64,000 bases of DNA from Siderastrea siderea (taxonomy: Eukaryota > Cnidaria > Anthozoa > Scleractinia > Rhizangiidae), in contig OZ034972.1 of assembly GCA_964030785.1 (NCBI GenBank), positions 19,471,683-19,535,682 on the forward strand. The letters are read 5' to 3'. The stretch's first letter is position 1, and every line of letters begins with the position of its first letter. The translations under genes and the position numbers were made by a program. Under the pieces are notes generated by a model, which saw only the letters and a list, made by a program, of their open reading frames with translations, was not told the origin of the DNA and searched no databases. Below are positions 11,601 to 21,763 of this stretch, piece after piece.

Positions 11601-14600
11601 TTATTTTTCTTATTTGCTTATGCTGACCAATTTCCCACGGTCCTGAGTCGTGAAGGCAGACGATCTATTAAATAAACAGGCAGTGTTGTATCGAATTCCT
11701 GTTTAAACATAAAATTACTCATTCCAAGAATGGAATATAATAGCAAATGATTAAATCAAATTTGAGAAAAACGCTTGCGCTGTTTTAAGCACAGTGGAGG
11801 TTTTCCCTGAGTAACGTAAACCTTACAAGTCTGGGCATGTTTGTCTCGTTAATTTTCCTTTAGATTTTTGAAATCATTTCAATAACACAGCAAGAAAAAT
11901 ACAGTTCTCTTGAAAATCAAACTTTTCACACTAAGCATGCTAAGTAAAGAAGAAAGGTGTAGTTAAATTTTCATTAAGTAACTCATTTATAGCTTTTAAA
12001 CATTGCGTGATTCGAAACTTGGCCGAGTGGGGGTTTTGGTCTGGTCACCGACAAAACGAAAAATAAACCGCTTGCAGAGCAAGAACAACGCAGCGCAGTT
12101 AATTATTTGAACTTATGCAAATCAGCTAAGCAAAGATGCCATACATCTGAACCAATGTGTATCAGAAATGTTTGATTCTTGATTCTTGGCAATGACAGTC
12201 TACTAGGTGTGTTAAAAAATTTGAGACAATCAATTTTGTTTCCGTGGCAACATACCGGGTCTGGTCCCAGATCGCCCTGATGTCAAGGACTTTCCTGGCT
12301 CTTCTTTTTGCTCCATTTATTATTTCTCAGTGATACATCAATTGCCTGATTTAGCAAGCTTACAGTTGTGTTAGGTAGAGTACTTGAACCTGTTTTAATT
12401 TTCCAGGCTGAAATTCTCTTACATTAGATACAAGTCAGAGAGGTCCATAAGAGAGTGTATTGCCATTAGCTCAAAGAATTTTTCTCTTCATAGGCACTGA
12501 GTGATTATACCGGTATACCCAACTACATTTTCGATCCGCACGGATTTGTAACAGACGAGCATGGAGGAAATCGTGAATCCATACGACGACAACTCAAACC
12601 TGATGCAGTCAATCGCGCTTCTTCCTGTGAAATGCACTTCTACTCTTGCGCCCGTCGTCAGGAATCAGCAGATTGGAGTAATAAAGCAAAGACAGAGTTT
12701 AGGAAGCTGGTTCACGCCATCTATTCAGCTGCAACACCAGGAAGCTACCAAGCCGCTCGTCGTGCATTGCACACGTGGACAGAAAAGAAGGCTAAGCGGG
12801 GACATGCTAAGAAATGGTTTGAAGGATTCTGGCATCCACGACGATTTCATGCATTCCGTGTATTTAAATCAAGCACCACAGCAAACACAAATATGGCAGA
12901 GGTTGGACACGCAAGAAATGCTGTGAGGGGAGCAAGAAATGATACCTTGTCCAGAGCAGCCGAAGATCATGTAGTAGAATGTGCCTTGCTGAAAGGAAAG
13001 TTAGAACAATACGAACAGGGCAATTATGCGGGTGGCAAATGCCCCAGCCAGAAACAGAAAAATGAAATGTCTCTACGTAAGCAAGTGGATCGGGCAGGCG
13101 TTTTTGCAAAAGAATTGGCTCTGGGAATTGATTTAGACAGCTATCATGCTGAAGTGTTTGTAGACAAGAACTCCTCCCATCGAGCTAAGGCAACAACTGC
13201 CCAAGTAAGTATGACGGCAGACCCACTTGAAATGCAAAGTTCTGATGAAGATGAGTTGCAGCCATCTAAAAAGATGAAGCCAAAGTATCGCAAGCTTACT
13301 ACAAGAAGCAAACAGTTTGAGCAGTCACTGAAGCTAGCTAAAAGAGCTAGACTAACACTGGATGATGTTCATGACGTATCAGAAACACAGAAGGTGTTTG
13401 AGCTAAATGATAACGGGAACATCAGGCTTGTCGAAATAGGAGAAACACCTGCATGTAATTGTACTTTCGGACAAGGAAAGAACGTGTGTTTTCACATGAT
13501 ATGGGTGATGATGAACGTGCTAAAAGTGAATGAAAGGGATGAAATCTTGTTTCAAAAGATGTTAACTTCTAGTATGGTTAAAACATTGTTCAAGAACCTT
13601 GCCAAAGACGTATCACAGGAACGATCAGGTCCTGAGAACTCTATGAACTCTGTGTCTGGTACCAGTTCTACAAGTGTCATGGTGTCTGGCCAATCATTTC
13701 TACATGATCTACAGTCCAGGGACAGAGAGAATTTCCCAAGAGCAACAGCTGCTGCACACAGTTCAATGAGCTCTGCCTCTGGTAACTGTTCCAATACTGA
13801 CATACATGTATCTAGTGGATCATTTCTACAGGAGCTGCAATCCGTTGGCAGAGATAACAGCACAGGACCATCAACTCCTAGTGGTTTAATGGACTCTGTC
13901 TCTGAAAACAGTTCAAGTACTGTGATGTCCTTTTTACACGAGCTAGAACCTGTTAGTAGTGTAAGTTACGCGACACCATCAGCTTCTAACAGTTCAGTGA
14001 CCTCCAATTCTGGTAACAGTTCCAATACAGTGATGTCCAGCAATTCATTTCTACACGAACTACAATCCTTTGGAGGGGACATCAATGCAAGACCCCCAGC
14101 AACTCATAGCTCAGTGAACTCTGCTTCTGGTAACTGTTCAACCACGTTTGGAGGAGCCTATGCGAGACCCTCACCTGTCCATAACTCAGTGAACTCTGCT
14201 TCTGGTAACTGTTCAACCACGTTTGGAGGAGCCTATGCGAGACCCTCACCTGTCCATAGCTCAGTGAACTCTGCTTCTGGTAACTGTTCAACCACGTTTG
14301 GAGGAGCCTATGCGAGACCCTCACCTGTCCATAGCTCAGTGAACTCTGCTTCTGGTAACTGTTCAACCACGTTTGGAGGAGCCTATGCGAGACCCCCAGC
14401 TGCTTACAGTCCTGTTTTTACTCGTCCACCTTGGCACAATAGTAACCCCTTTGTAGTAGTTAATCTAACTAATAGGATAAAAAAATGTGCTGGGTGTCCC
14501 TTTCCATTCCGTGACGCACAGGGCCCTGTTTATTTGGGAGTTGCAGTGAAACATGTAGAGAAAGATGTGTACTTTGATAAAGCCAGCAGCACCCAGAGAG

Positions 14601-14758
14601 TTACAAACGAAGGTAATCGGTACTACCATTGCCAAGTGTCTTGTATCACCTCCAGACACCCATATTTCTCTCCTGCAATGTTAAGAGCAGATCCGGACCT
14701 TCTTCTTGATGATTTCCAAAGATATAGTTTAAATTCTGTTTTTGGAGTATCTTTTTAG
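6227..14758 (+). CDS. Spliced MULE-type transposase with zinc finger and SWIM domain
   Basis: Exons joined by phase-matched GT-AG introns are 7808-7894, 8034-8102, 8278-8426, 8764-8802, 9318-9475, 10448-11256 and 12494-14758. A short first exon at 6227-6253 (ATG, then GTAAGG donor) fits in phase, but the 5' end is tentative. An ATG at 7156 is an alternative. In order, the protein has a C2H2/C2HC finger (exon 8278-8426, CPKC...H...C). A Cys/His-rich FLYWCH/GCM-like DNA-binding region follows in exon 10448. A MULE transposase core comes next, with the acidic motifs FLDAEHDRVKG and FVTDEHGGN on either side of the 11257-12493 intron. Then come a SWIM finger CNC-x7-CFH near 13450-13500, a Ser/Asn-rich repeat region, and a C-terminal C-x2-C...H...C domain. 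It should cut and move the surrounding element. The virus lies 641 bases beyond its stop codon. Confidence 0.7.
7673..7694. repeat. (CA)n microsatellite
   Basis: About eleven uninterrupted CA dinucleotides in an intron or the 5' region of the transposase gene. Confidence 0.9.
8617..8656. repeat. (TA)n microsatellite
   Basis: About twenty TA dinucleotides within the transposase intron at 8427-8763. It produces spurious Ile/Tyr open frames on both strands. Confidence 0.9.
14111..14410 (+). repeat. 75-bp in-frame coding minisatellite, four copies
   Basis: Units begin at 14111, 14186, 14261 and 14336, each encoding 25 residues including NSASGNCSTTFGGAYARP. The unit length is a multiple of three, so copy-number change keeps the frame. 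The duplicated copy at 37006-37380 has five units. Confidence 0.95.
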
Positions 14759-15393
14759 GAATTTCCTTGAGACTTTGAATTTCCTGGAGACTCTGACCTT
14801 CAATGTTAAGAGCAGATCTAAACCTTATTCTCGATGATTTCCAAAGATATAGTTTAATATTATATTTTGGATTATCTTTTTAGGAATTCACTTAAGACTT
14901 TGAATTGCCCTAAAAGATATCATATAATAATCTAAGGTATAATGACCTTTTTGTCGTCCTGCTCACGTCAGAACTTGTTTGGTTTAGAGAATCTGCCTAT
15001 TAAATTACTCTCATCCAACAAGATCAATCTCATCAAACATCAATCAACATAAAAAGGGAGCGAATTTAGTCTATAGCTAGTTGGAAGAAAGTTCTTTTCT
15101 TGATTGATAGGAAACACAAAATCCAGTTTTTACTAACAACAAGAATGTGTTTTCAGCTTCTTACTATGTTGTTTATAAAGGGTCTTTGACCAACACATAG
15201 TACACAGTACTGTTTACTGAAGCAAATGGCACAAGCTTTTTTGTAAGCAGGGCAAAAATAGGCCAGTACACATTGTTATTTCATGCATTCACAGAATTTT
15301 ACAGAATGTATGGAGGATGACTATTCGGTAATACCTCTCTTTTTCCTATACCAAGATGACACCCAAAGCAGGGTCGAACCAAGGGTGTCTCTT

Positions 15394-15399
15394 GAGACG
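15394..15399. repeat. Virus target-site duplication GAGACG, left
   Basis: GAGACG directly precedes the left terminal repeat and recurs at 36801-36806. Six base pairs is the hallmark of Maverick/Polinton integration. The uninterrupted host copy has a single GAGACG at 38364-38369. Confidence 0.97.
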
Positions 15400-15826
15400 A
15401 GTAGTAAAGGGGGCCCGTATGTGGCATATGGAGGCTTCTGATTGGTCGAGAGCGATCACGTGACCAGAGGAACTTCCGGTGGAAAAACCCGCTGACCAGT
15501 GGGTAAAAAAGGGATCGCGGGCTCATACAACCGGAAGTCACGTGTTTTAGGATGGGAAACCGCTGACGAGTGTGAAAAAAGGATCGCGGGCTCAAGGGGA
15601 AGTAAAACCGCTGAGAAAGCGCGGGCTCAAAGTCCAAAGTCCAATTTTTGGAACGTGGGTAACCGGAAAACAAGACAAAATGAATAAATCACATTTTATT
15701 GCTTTGTTTACAATAACTGTGGTTTCCTTTGAGTTCCTATTTGATAAGTGTTCCTTAAATGTTCATTACAATCGACGATCTTGTTGGGGCTTTCACTGGT
15801 AGCCATAGGGGTACGTCTTGAAGGTG
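15400..15826 (+). repeat. Left terminal inverted repeat of the virus (427 bp)
   Basis: It is the reverse complement of 36374-36800, with only a few differences seen (for example A/C near 15484). It starts AGTAGTAAAGG and contains a CCAAT box, CACGTG boxes, ETS-type CCGGAAGT sites, and three diverged subrepeats that each contain CGCTGA...GCGGGCTCA. It also has AATAAA signals on both strands. Its inner 34 bases encode the last residues and stop codon of the polymerase. Confidence 0.97.
15683..15700. terminator. Back-to-back polyadenylation signals in the left repeat
   Basis: AATAAA lies at 15683-15688 on the plus strand and at 15700-15695 on the minus strand. The minus-strand signal is about 93 bases past the polymerase stop codon and is the likely 3' end signal for that gene. 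The mirror copy lies in the right repeat. Confidence 0.55.
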
Positions 15827-18800
15827 TTGTGATCAATGACTCGTTTGTCATAGACCAACTTGTACCATTTATGTTGGGGTTCAGTGAGCAAGGTGTAGTT
15901 TGTTGGGTTGCGAACAATTTGATAAGTTTTCGTGACTTGGATTTCCCGTGGTTTGGGAAGGGGTTTCTGGATTTCGTCCTGGACATTTTGACGCATGACG
16001 TCATAATTGAGTTGAGTGTGTCCTTCACTGTTGAGTCGGAAGCCTCTGACCTTGCATTCCACTTTTCCTTTATTCGTAGTATACCCATAGTTCTTGGGTC
16101 CTCCACTGACAAATTCTTGAATGTATTCTTTATCATCTAATTCGGAGGCGAAGTCCCCAAGATAGGAACCCAATACAGGTTGGAATTGAGTGGGTGTTTC
16201 CTCCAGGTAGATGACGGAGTCGGTGTCAAAGTAGAGGACTCTTTCCCCTAAGTCTTCCAGGGCGTCATACAATTTAAGGCGGGCGTGGCAGGTGGTGAAG
16301 CAGGCCACAAAAATGTTGAGGTTGGGTGAGACGCGGATGTCCTCTTTTTGTTTTTGGTAGTGGATCTCCACCATATCATGATTGATAACGGCAACGTGAC
16401 GGACGTCCAAGGAATCATTGTCCAAAAACTGGTGGAAGGCATGAGGATCATCAAAGGTTTGAATTTGGGTCTTGTTGAGGCGTTGTCCAAACTTGCCCCA
16501 CATGGAGTTGAGCATGAGCTTAGCTAGGGTACGCAGGCCCGGGTTGTATTCGATCTTGTGGTACTCCAACTGGATGCCTTCATGCAGGAAGTACTGTTCG
16601 ATGTAACGTTGCTTTTCTTCTTCTGTCATGTCGTCCTTAGGCCACCCACTAGCTTCTTGTTTGATTTTCAACCAGGTGTTGACATAATCGGCGAAGAGGC
16701 CCTCACAGGTTTCTTTAAAATGCCAGGCTTCGTAGATGTATTGGACTTGGTACCCCAATTGAACGGCTTTATACAGTTCTGGGGTACACCAGGTACTTGT
16801 GAGGGCGCGTTGTTCGTCGGTGTGAGGGCAATGATAGGATCTGTCCAAAAGAGGTTTGTCCATTTCTTCTTCCACACAACGGGCACAGAGGGGAAAGAGC
16901 AGTTTGTTGTCATGACGGTAAGGCAGCACGGGATGGTACAATTCACGGGGAGGCAGGATTTTGCATTGAATGAGGCCAAAGTACTGGTGTATGTCCGTGT
17001 GACCCGGTTGACAATAGATGGTGGGATGCCCTTTGGGGTAGGTGGACTTCTTGTTGACCCACGGGTACAAGCAGGTGACATCGATGTAGTGAATTTTTTG
17101 GCCAGGGGTGATATGATGGTAGAGTTTGATGGCATTGGTACGACCTCCACAGAAAGCATCCCGAGGTTCAAGAGGTTGGATAAAGTTGAGTTCCCGGACG
17201 AAGGAGTCGATCTCTGGGTGGGTGTCTCGGAGGTGGTCCCATTGACATCCCCACATTTGAATGACGTTGTACCCTTGGTCGGTAAGCTTTTGGACTTTGT
17301 CTTGGGTGACGTCATAGAGGTCCTGCATCGTCCGATCATAGTTGCGGGGATGTTTTTCGTAGCGATGGGGATAACAGGTAGGGCATCCGTGGGTGAAACA
17401 CCCTTGAAATTCGTAGACGGTGTGGGTGTCGGGGCAATAACCATCCACAAAGAAGTTGGTCCCGGGGATCTTATACTCGCCTTGATTTCGGACATGTTGA
17501 ATGTACTGAGGCTCTGGATTGGCACTGGCCAGTAGATCGTCGGGGTTGAGATCTTGGAGGGCGCGTTGACGTAGTTGGTGATCGCACCAGGTTAACCATT
17601 CAAGGGCTGGGATGGACTGGTTGATGTTATTTCTCCACCCCTTCTGACCGGCGGGTTCGCTGGCAATACTGTTGGGGATCATGCGGTTCATACGTAAATC
17701 TCGATTACAAGCGGAGGCAATGGTGACGTGATCGAAGGGATTGAAGCCTGTTAAGTCTTCAAACATGCGTTTGAAAGTCAGACATCCTTGTTTGAGGAGT
17801 CGTACATCGGAGCTGCAATAGGCCAATAACTCTTGTTGAAAATGAAACACCACGCCCTGGTTGCGTTGTTCTTGATGCCAGGTTTCAAAGGCTTGTCTTC
17901 CTTCGAGTGTCATGCTCTCAGGCATGTAGTAATCGCGTGAGGGGAGGATGCCCACGTAGTTTTGATGCTTAGGTATGTTGAACTTGTGGGGGAAATAGCC
18001 TTTGCAGAGTTCTGTCAAACCAAAGGTTTTGGGAAACGCGGAGAGGGGCATCTGGAAGAAACTCATGGAATCAATGAACCGGATGCGGTCATGTTTGATC
18101 TCTAAGAGTTTACATCCGTTGCGGAGTTGTTGGACGATGCGGTTGTCACTATAGTATTCTTGGATGATGAAGTACCCATCGTACCCTTGAAAATTATGGG
18201 CGATGACATTGACTTGTCTTGTGTCATAGTTGGTCAAGGTATCCAACCATTCCAGAAAGTCACGGATACAGGTGGGACCTGGGAAAGGTTTGGGTTCATC
18301 CTTGTCTTCGGTTTCGGCCACGACGAGATTGGCAATGTGTTTTCCCTGGGGTTGCATGGCTTCGATATCAAAGAAGACGTGTAAGGGAGGCAGGTCTTCC
18401 TCGTCCTCGTCCTCGGAGGAGGCATGGGGTTCCGCGGCGGCGGCACCTCGTTTGGCGCGAGGACCTTTTTGACGGGTCCTCTTTCTCTTCTTTTGGTCTT
18501 GAGGTTTGGGGGCTCTTTGTATAAAACAACGGTGGTCGTCAGCGTGGACGTACTGATGACAAGAAGGGCAATCCACGTGCTTACAAAGGTGACGTTGAAT
18601 GCGGGACAAGCCCACATTTTGTTGATAACAGTCAATGCATCGGTGTCGTTGAGAGCACACGGAGGACTGGAGGCCCGTGGTGGGTTTGCCAGCATGGGTC
18701 TTGCTGGCATGGGCTTCGAAACACGCGGGTCCGAAAAAGTCCCGATGACACGAGTCGCAACGTTGAGTGGCTTTAAGGTGTCGGGGGTAAGCATATTGAA

Positions 18801-19956
18801 AGTCTGGACAATCTTTCTGTCGACAGGCTCCGCATACCTTGGTTTTGGTACATCGATGACGTCCCTCGGTGTTGTAGGGTTTCCAACAATCCGCACACAC
18901 ATAACTGGACCCGAAAAATCCCGGCAATTTGGTGATCACGTCGTAATGGTCTTTGTTGTGCAACAGGATCAGTTGTTTGTCAGAAAGGGGTCCAAACGTC
19001 GTGATGTGAAACGATCGCTGTGCATCCACCAGGATGATCTGGTAACCGGTGAGGGAGGGAGCTTGACTGAATTGGGTCAAGGCATCATAGCTGCAAGGAC
19101 CGAGGGGTACCTGGGCTTCATTCTGGAGGTCCAGAGCTAGGGTTCTCTGCAGGGGCCTTCCTTTGCAGATGCTGTTGTATTTCGGGTGCTGGTCCACGCG
19201 AGCTTTGGCGAGCACGAGGGCTCTGGCACAACAGAGCTCATCATCATTTTGGATGCGGATGACCGACCGTTTGTTGGTTGTCAACATGGTCATGGTAGGA
19301 TGTCCTGGTTTCCCACGACGGGGTTTGCCGGTGCCTTGAGGAGCATGATGAACTTGAGTGATGGAGACTTGAAAGGAGTCATCCATTTCAAATTGTTCGT
19401 TGCTGTTGAGGGCTTGGGCTAAACGTTGGAACAGAGCTTCCACCCGTTCTGTGTCTCGACGCCATTCACCTGCACGTAATCCCCACCCCTGAAAATTATT
19501 GTGCAGGCGATCGGATGCTATGGTAAAGTAGAGTCGATCTTGATCGTGGAGGTCGGGGGTGGTGGTTAACACTTGATCGACGGCTCGACGTAATCCATCT
19601 TGGAGAGCTTGGGTTATATTTTGGCCTGGAAGCAAGTTCCCCCTTTGACGTAACTGGGTCTTGAAATGACGTTCTTGTACCCCCATGCGATCACTCTTCC
19701 GATTCACAAAAGGTTCTAAGTCAAATTGGAAGGTAACTTGCGCAGAGGGATCCAATCCACCCCCACTTTGTTCCCATTGGTTCAAGGCCTCTTCACAAAT
19801 GTCGTCGTCACTGTCCGCCATGTTTTCGGTGCAAATCAAAGGCCCCATACAGGAATTGGTGTCGTCTTCTGAATCAGAGATGTCCAAACCGAGCATGGAC
19901 ATTATCTCACGTGTAGCGAGGCCGCTTGGCCCCGCCACATTGTCTTGTGAGGACAT
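15793..19956 (-). CDS. PolB: Protein-primed type family-B DNA polymerase
   Basis: This 1387-residue protein would copy the element's linear DNA genome, probably from a protein primer as in Polintons and adenoviruses. Proofreading motifs are FFDIEA (about 528-533), HNFQGYDG (about 587-594) and YCSSD (713-717). Polymerase motifs are A DVTCLYP (959-965), B KLMLNSMWGKFG (1146-1157) and C YFDTDS (1242-1247). Residues 350-480 are a Cys/His-rich region with many CxxC pairs. Residues 838-862 (GYCPDTHTVYEFQGCF and CPTC) match the endonuclease-fold insert common in Maverick polymerases. An acidic N-terminus and a Lys/Arg patch near 490-503 look like a regulatory tail and nuclear signal. The start ATG lies 34 bases from a TATA box. 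The C-terminal codons lie inside the terminal repeat. No key residue is missing. Confidence 0.97.
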   Translation of the reverse strand: MSSQDNVAGPSGLATREIMSMLGLDISDSEDDTNSCMGPLICTENMADSDDDICEEALNQWEQSGGGLDPSAQVTFQFDLEPFVNRKSDRMGVQERHFKTQLRQRGNLLPGQNITQALQDGLRRAVDQVLTTTPDLHDQDRLYFTIASDRLHNNFQGWGLRAGEWRRDTERVEALFQRLAQALNSNEQFEMDDSFQVSITQVHHAPQGTGKPRRGKPGHPTMTMLTTNKRSVIRIQNDDELCCARALVLAKARVDQHPKYNSICKGRPLQRTLALDLQNEAQVPLGPCSYDALTQFSQAPSLTGYQIILVDAQRSFHITTFGPLSDKQLILLHNKDHYDVITKLPGFFGSSYVCADCWKPYNTEGRHRCTKTKVCGACRQKDCPDFQYAYPRHLKATQRCDSCHRDFFGPACFEAHASKTHAGKPTTGLQSSVCSQRHRCIDCYQQNVGLSRIQRHLCKHVDCPSCHQYVHADDHRCFIQRAPKPQDQKKRKRTRQKGPRAKRGAAAAEPHASSEDEDEEDLPPLHVFFDIEAMQPQGKHIANLVVAETEDKDEPKPFPGPTCIRDFLEWLDTLTNYDTRQVNVIAHNFQGYDGYFIIQEYYSDNRIVQQLRNGCKLLEIKHDRIRFIDSMSFFQMPLSAFPKTFGLTELCKGYFPHKFNIPKHQNYVGILPSRDYYMPESMTLEGRQAFETWHQEQRNQGVVFHFQQELLAYCSSDVRLLKQGCLTFKRMFEDLTGFNPFDHVTIASACNRDLRMNRMIPNSIASEPAGQKGWRNNINQSIPALEWLTWCDHQLRQRALQDLNPDDLLASANPEPQYIQHVRNQGEYKIPGTNFFVDGYCPDTHTVYEFQGCFTHGCPTCYPHRYEKHPRNYDRTMQDLYDVTQDKVQKLTDQGYNVIQMWGCQWDHLRDTHPEIDSFVRELNFIQPLEPRDAFCGGRTNAIKLYHHITPGQKIHYIDVTCLYPWVNKKSTYPKGHPTIYCQPGHTDIHQYFGLIQCKILPPRELYHPVLPYRHDNKLLFPLCARCVEEEMDKPLLDRSYHCPHTDEQRALTSTWCTPELYKAVQLGYQVQYIYEAWHFKETCEGLFADYVNTWLKIKQEASGWPKDDMTEEEKQRYIEQYFLHEGIQLEYHKIEYNPGLRTLAKLMLNSMWGKFGQRLNKTQIQTFDDPHAFHQFLDNDSLDVRHVAVINHDMVEIHYQKQKEDIRVSPNLNIFVACFTTCHARLKLYDALEDLGERVLYFDTDSVIYLEETPTQFQPVLGSYLGDFASELDDKEYIQEFVSGGPKNYGYTTNKGKVECKVRGFRLNSEGHTQLNYDVMRQNVQDEIQKPLPKPREIQVTKTYQIVRNPTNYTLLTEPQHKWYKLVYDKRVIDHNTFKTYPYGYQ

Positions 19957-19989
19957 GATGAGATGAAGTCACTGGAGATCGGGGCTCTG

Positions 19990-20105
19990 TTTTTATAGAG
20001 ATCCACGCAAAGTATTGTGGTCTCTCTAAGGGGGGTTCCACGCAAAGTATTGTGGTCTCTCTAAGGGGGGTTCCACGCGAAGCATGCTGGGCTAACTAGG
20101 GGAGG
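19990..20105 (-). promoter_or_regulatory. Polymerase promoter: TATA box plus 35-bp direct repeats
   Basis: TATAAAAA (minus strand, 19997-19990) precedes the polymerase ATG by about 34 bases. Just upstream, a 35-bp unit (CCACGCAAAGTATTGTGG plus a CTCTCTAAGG tail) repeats at 20003 and 20038, with a diverged third copy at 20073. A related unit sits in the same position beside the TATA box of the 34933-35505 gene, suggesting a shared early-type control element. Confidence 0.65.
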
Positions 20106-20261
20106 ATGACCAAACAGAGCACGGGATGCCTAGGGGAGGGGAAGGAGCCAATGAGAGAGAGGGTCCAGGGGTGCCCTAGGGAGGGGTGGGACGGGGTGGG
20201 GGGACCCCCCTCCCCCCTCTCTAGTTAGGACCCCTGGTGCATCACGGGAACGAATGAGAGA

Positions 20262-20269
20262 CTATAAAA
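20262..20269 (+). promoter_or_regulatory. Rightward TATA box
   Basis: TATAAAAC in the context GAGACTATAAAACAG lies about 32 bases upstream of the ATG at 20301, with an initiator-like TCAGTC just before the start codon. With the leftward polymerase promoter it forms a divergent control region. Confidence 0.7.
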
Positions 20270-20300
20270 CAGATCGCCCCTCGAGGTCAGTCATCTCAAA

Positions 20301-21498
20301 ATGGACTCTAGTCTAGACGACCTGGTGAACAAGTTCGAGAAGTTTGAAGTGGACGAAATTTTAAATGAGGTTAAGGGTTGGGTGCTCGAGGACGGAGACA
20401 TCCGAGAGTTTGGGGAAGCGCTGCTTGAGGAAAGGAGGAAGAGGAGGCAGCTCGCCCAAGCAGCCCAAGCAGCACGCCACACCTACGTGCAACAGCACTG
20501 GAACCCGGGCTGCTACCCGCAAATCACCACCGCGTGGTACATCCGGGGCCTCGACTTCTGCTGGACCAACTGGCACCACCAGTTCAAGAGGCCCCGGACA
20601 CCCCCACCAGCGCCTCATGGGTGGCCCCGGACATCCCCACCAGCACCGCCCCCCTCGCCCGAGGTCTCCCGAAAGAGAGGTCCGCCGCAGTCACCGTCGC
20701 AGACCCACAGTGAATTACAACGAAAACAACAACGACGACGATGACCTTAACGACAGCGACTCAAACGACAATGACCTTAACGACAGCGACTCAAACGACG
20801 ATGACATCCTGGCAGAATTAGCAGAGCTCAGGGCGAAACAAGAGCGACGACGGGCGCAGCAAAAGGCTAGCAGAGCCAGGCGCAAGGCCAGAAAGGCAAA
20901 AGGTAGTGAGACCCCCCTGGTAAGCGTTGAGGACGACGTTTACAAGGAAGTGGCCAAGCTCCGTGCCAAAGAAGCCCGACGACGGGCGCAGCGACGGGCT
21001 GAGAGTCATAGGTACCGGGCCAGACACCGCGACCGAATAGCAGCCTACCAGAAACAGTACTATGCCCTGAATGTAGAACGACTCCGGGCCTATAAAAGAG
21101 AATACTACCGTTCGAAAGCAGGTCAGCAGTGGCAGCAACAATACATGGTGAGAAAGCGTGAGGCCGCTGCCCTCACAAGGGCCATGGTTCAAAAGAGAAC
21201 GGAGGATAAAATCCAGGCGTTAGGGCCACTAAAACTAACGGTCAGGTTGGAGGATTTTATGTCGGACTTTTGCAATACCCTGTCGCCCAGCCCTGAGGAT
21301 GCCATGGATCAATCTAATACCCTCATGGACATGGATTCAGGGGTCCTTCATCCCCTGGATCATTCTGTATGGGACGATGGCAAAGGATTTTTAGACAATT
21401 TACTCGATGACTTGTCATCGGACGAGTCTTTGTTTGACTTTGTAAATGACATGATGGAGGAGGATCCTTCATTTGATTTGGATGACTTTGTCAGTTAA
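20301..21498 (+). CDS. Two-frame Arg-rich protein with acidic activation-like tail
   Basis: Frame one starts at the promoter-proximal ATG 20301 and gives 147 residues: an acidic/helical N-terminus, then a Pro-rich end, stopping at 20744. A second frame stays open from 20365 to the stop at 21498 and encodes Asn/Asp-rich repeats, two Arg-rich blocks (RRRAQ-containing), a Tyr-rich QKQYYALN region, and a Leu/Asp/Phe-rich acidic tail like a transcription-activation domain. One product probably joins them, by splicing (a CCCACAG acceptor ends at 20710) or by +1 frameshifting, but I could not find a phase-correct donor. It is placed opposite the polymerase like an early regulator. The family is not recognised, and no LxCxE motif is visible. 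Confidence 0.6.
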
Positions 21499-21763
21499 AC
21501 CCTCCTCGTCTTTGTATTTTTGGCAGAATCGTCTCAGTATTTTGGAAGAACATCCGTGTCAGTATTTGGCAGAACATTCGTATTAGTATTTGTGACAACT
21601 CATCAATCAAAATGACACAAGTGACATTGTTTTTTATTTTATTTTATCAGGAGTGTCTACATCACAAGGGGTTTTGTCTCGCAAATCCTGCTTGAGACTC
21701 AACACGAACTACAGAATAACAATGTGACATTTTCATTTTTGACTCAGCATGTTAATTAAATGT
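21499..21763. other. Convergent intergenic region with weak repeats
   Basis: Diverged copies of CAGTATTTGGCAGAACAT occur at 21525-21590. They are followed by T/A-rich sequence with AATAAA signals on the minus strand near 21630-21650. This serves as the 3' boundary between the rightward gene and the leftward virion block. Confidence 0.5.

Larger units (their letters stand above)
14072..15399 (+). repeat. Host tandem duplication, first copy (left part, before the virus)
   Basis: This segment plus 36801-36966 forms one copy of a unit of about 1.5 kb that is repeated almost identically at 36967-38529. The two copies differ by one 75-bp minisatellite unit and very few substitutions, for example T versus G just after GACCT near 14803/37770. 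The virus interrupts only this copy. The stretch 14759-15399 downstream of the transposase stop codon is non-coding. Confidence 0.95.

Noticed and set aside
15299..15687. Open frames in the left terminal repeat (mirrored at 36513-36802)
   Set aside because: They follow the inverted repeat and its subrepeats, cross the element boundary into host DNA, and have no start context.
16558..17535. 325-codon plus-strand open frame inside the polymerase gene
   Set aside because: Antisense to the polymerase, with no promoter and reduced stop frequency explained by the codon use of the real gene.
18127..19422. Several plus-strand frames of 80-240 codons
   Set aside because: Antisense shadows of the polymerase N-terminal half. 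They have no independent promoter or motif.
20301..20744. Retinoblastoma-binding LxCxE oncoprotein, as in some adintoviruses
   Set aside because: The nearest match (LDFCW) lacks the spacing and the Glu. No other viral oncoprotein motif is seen.
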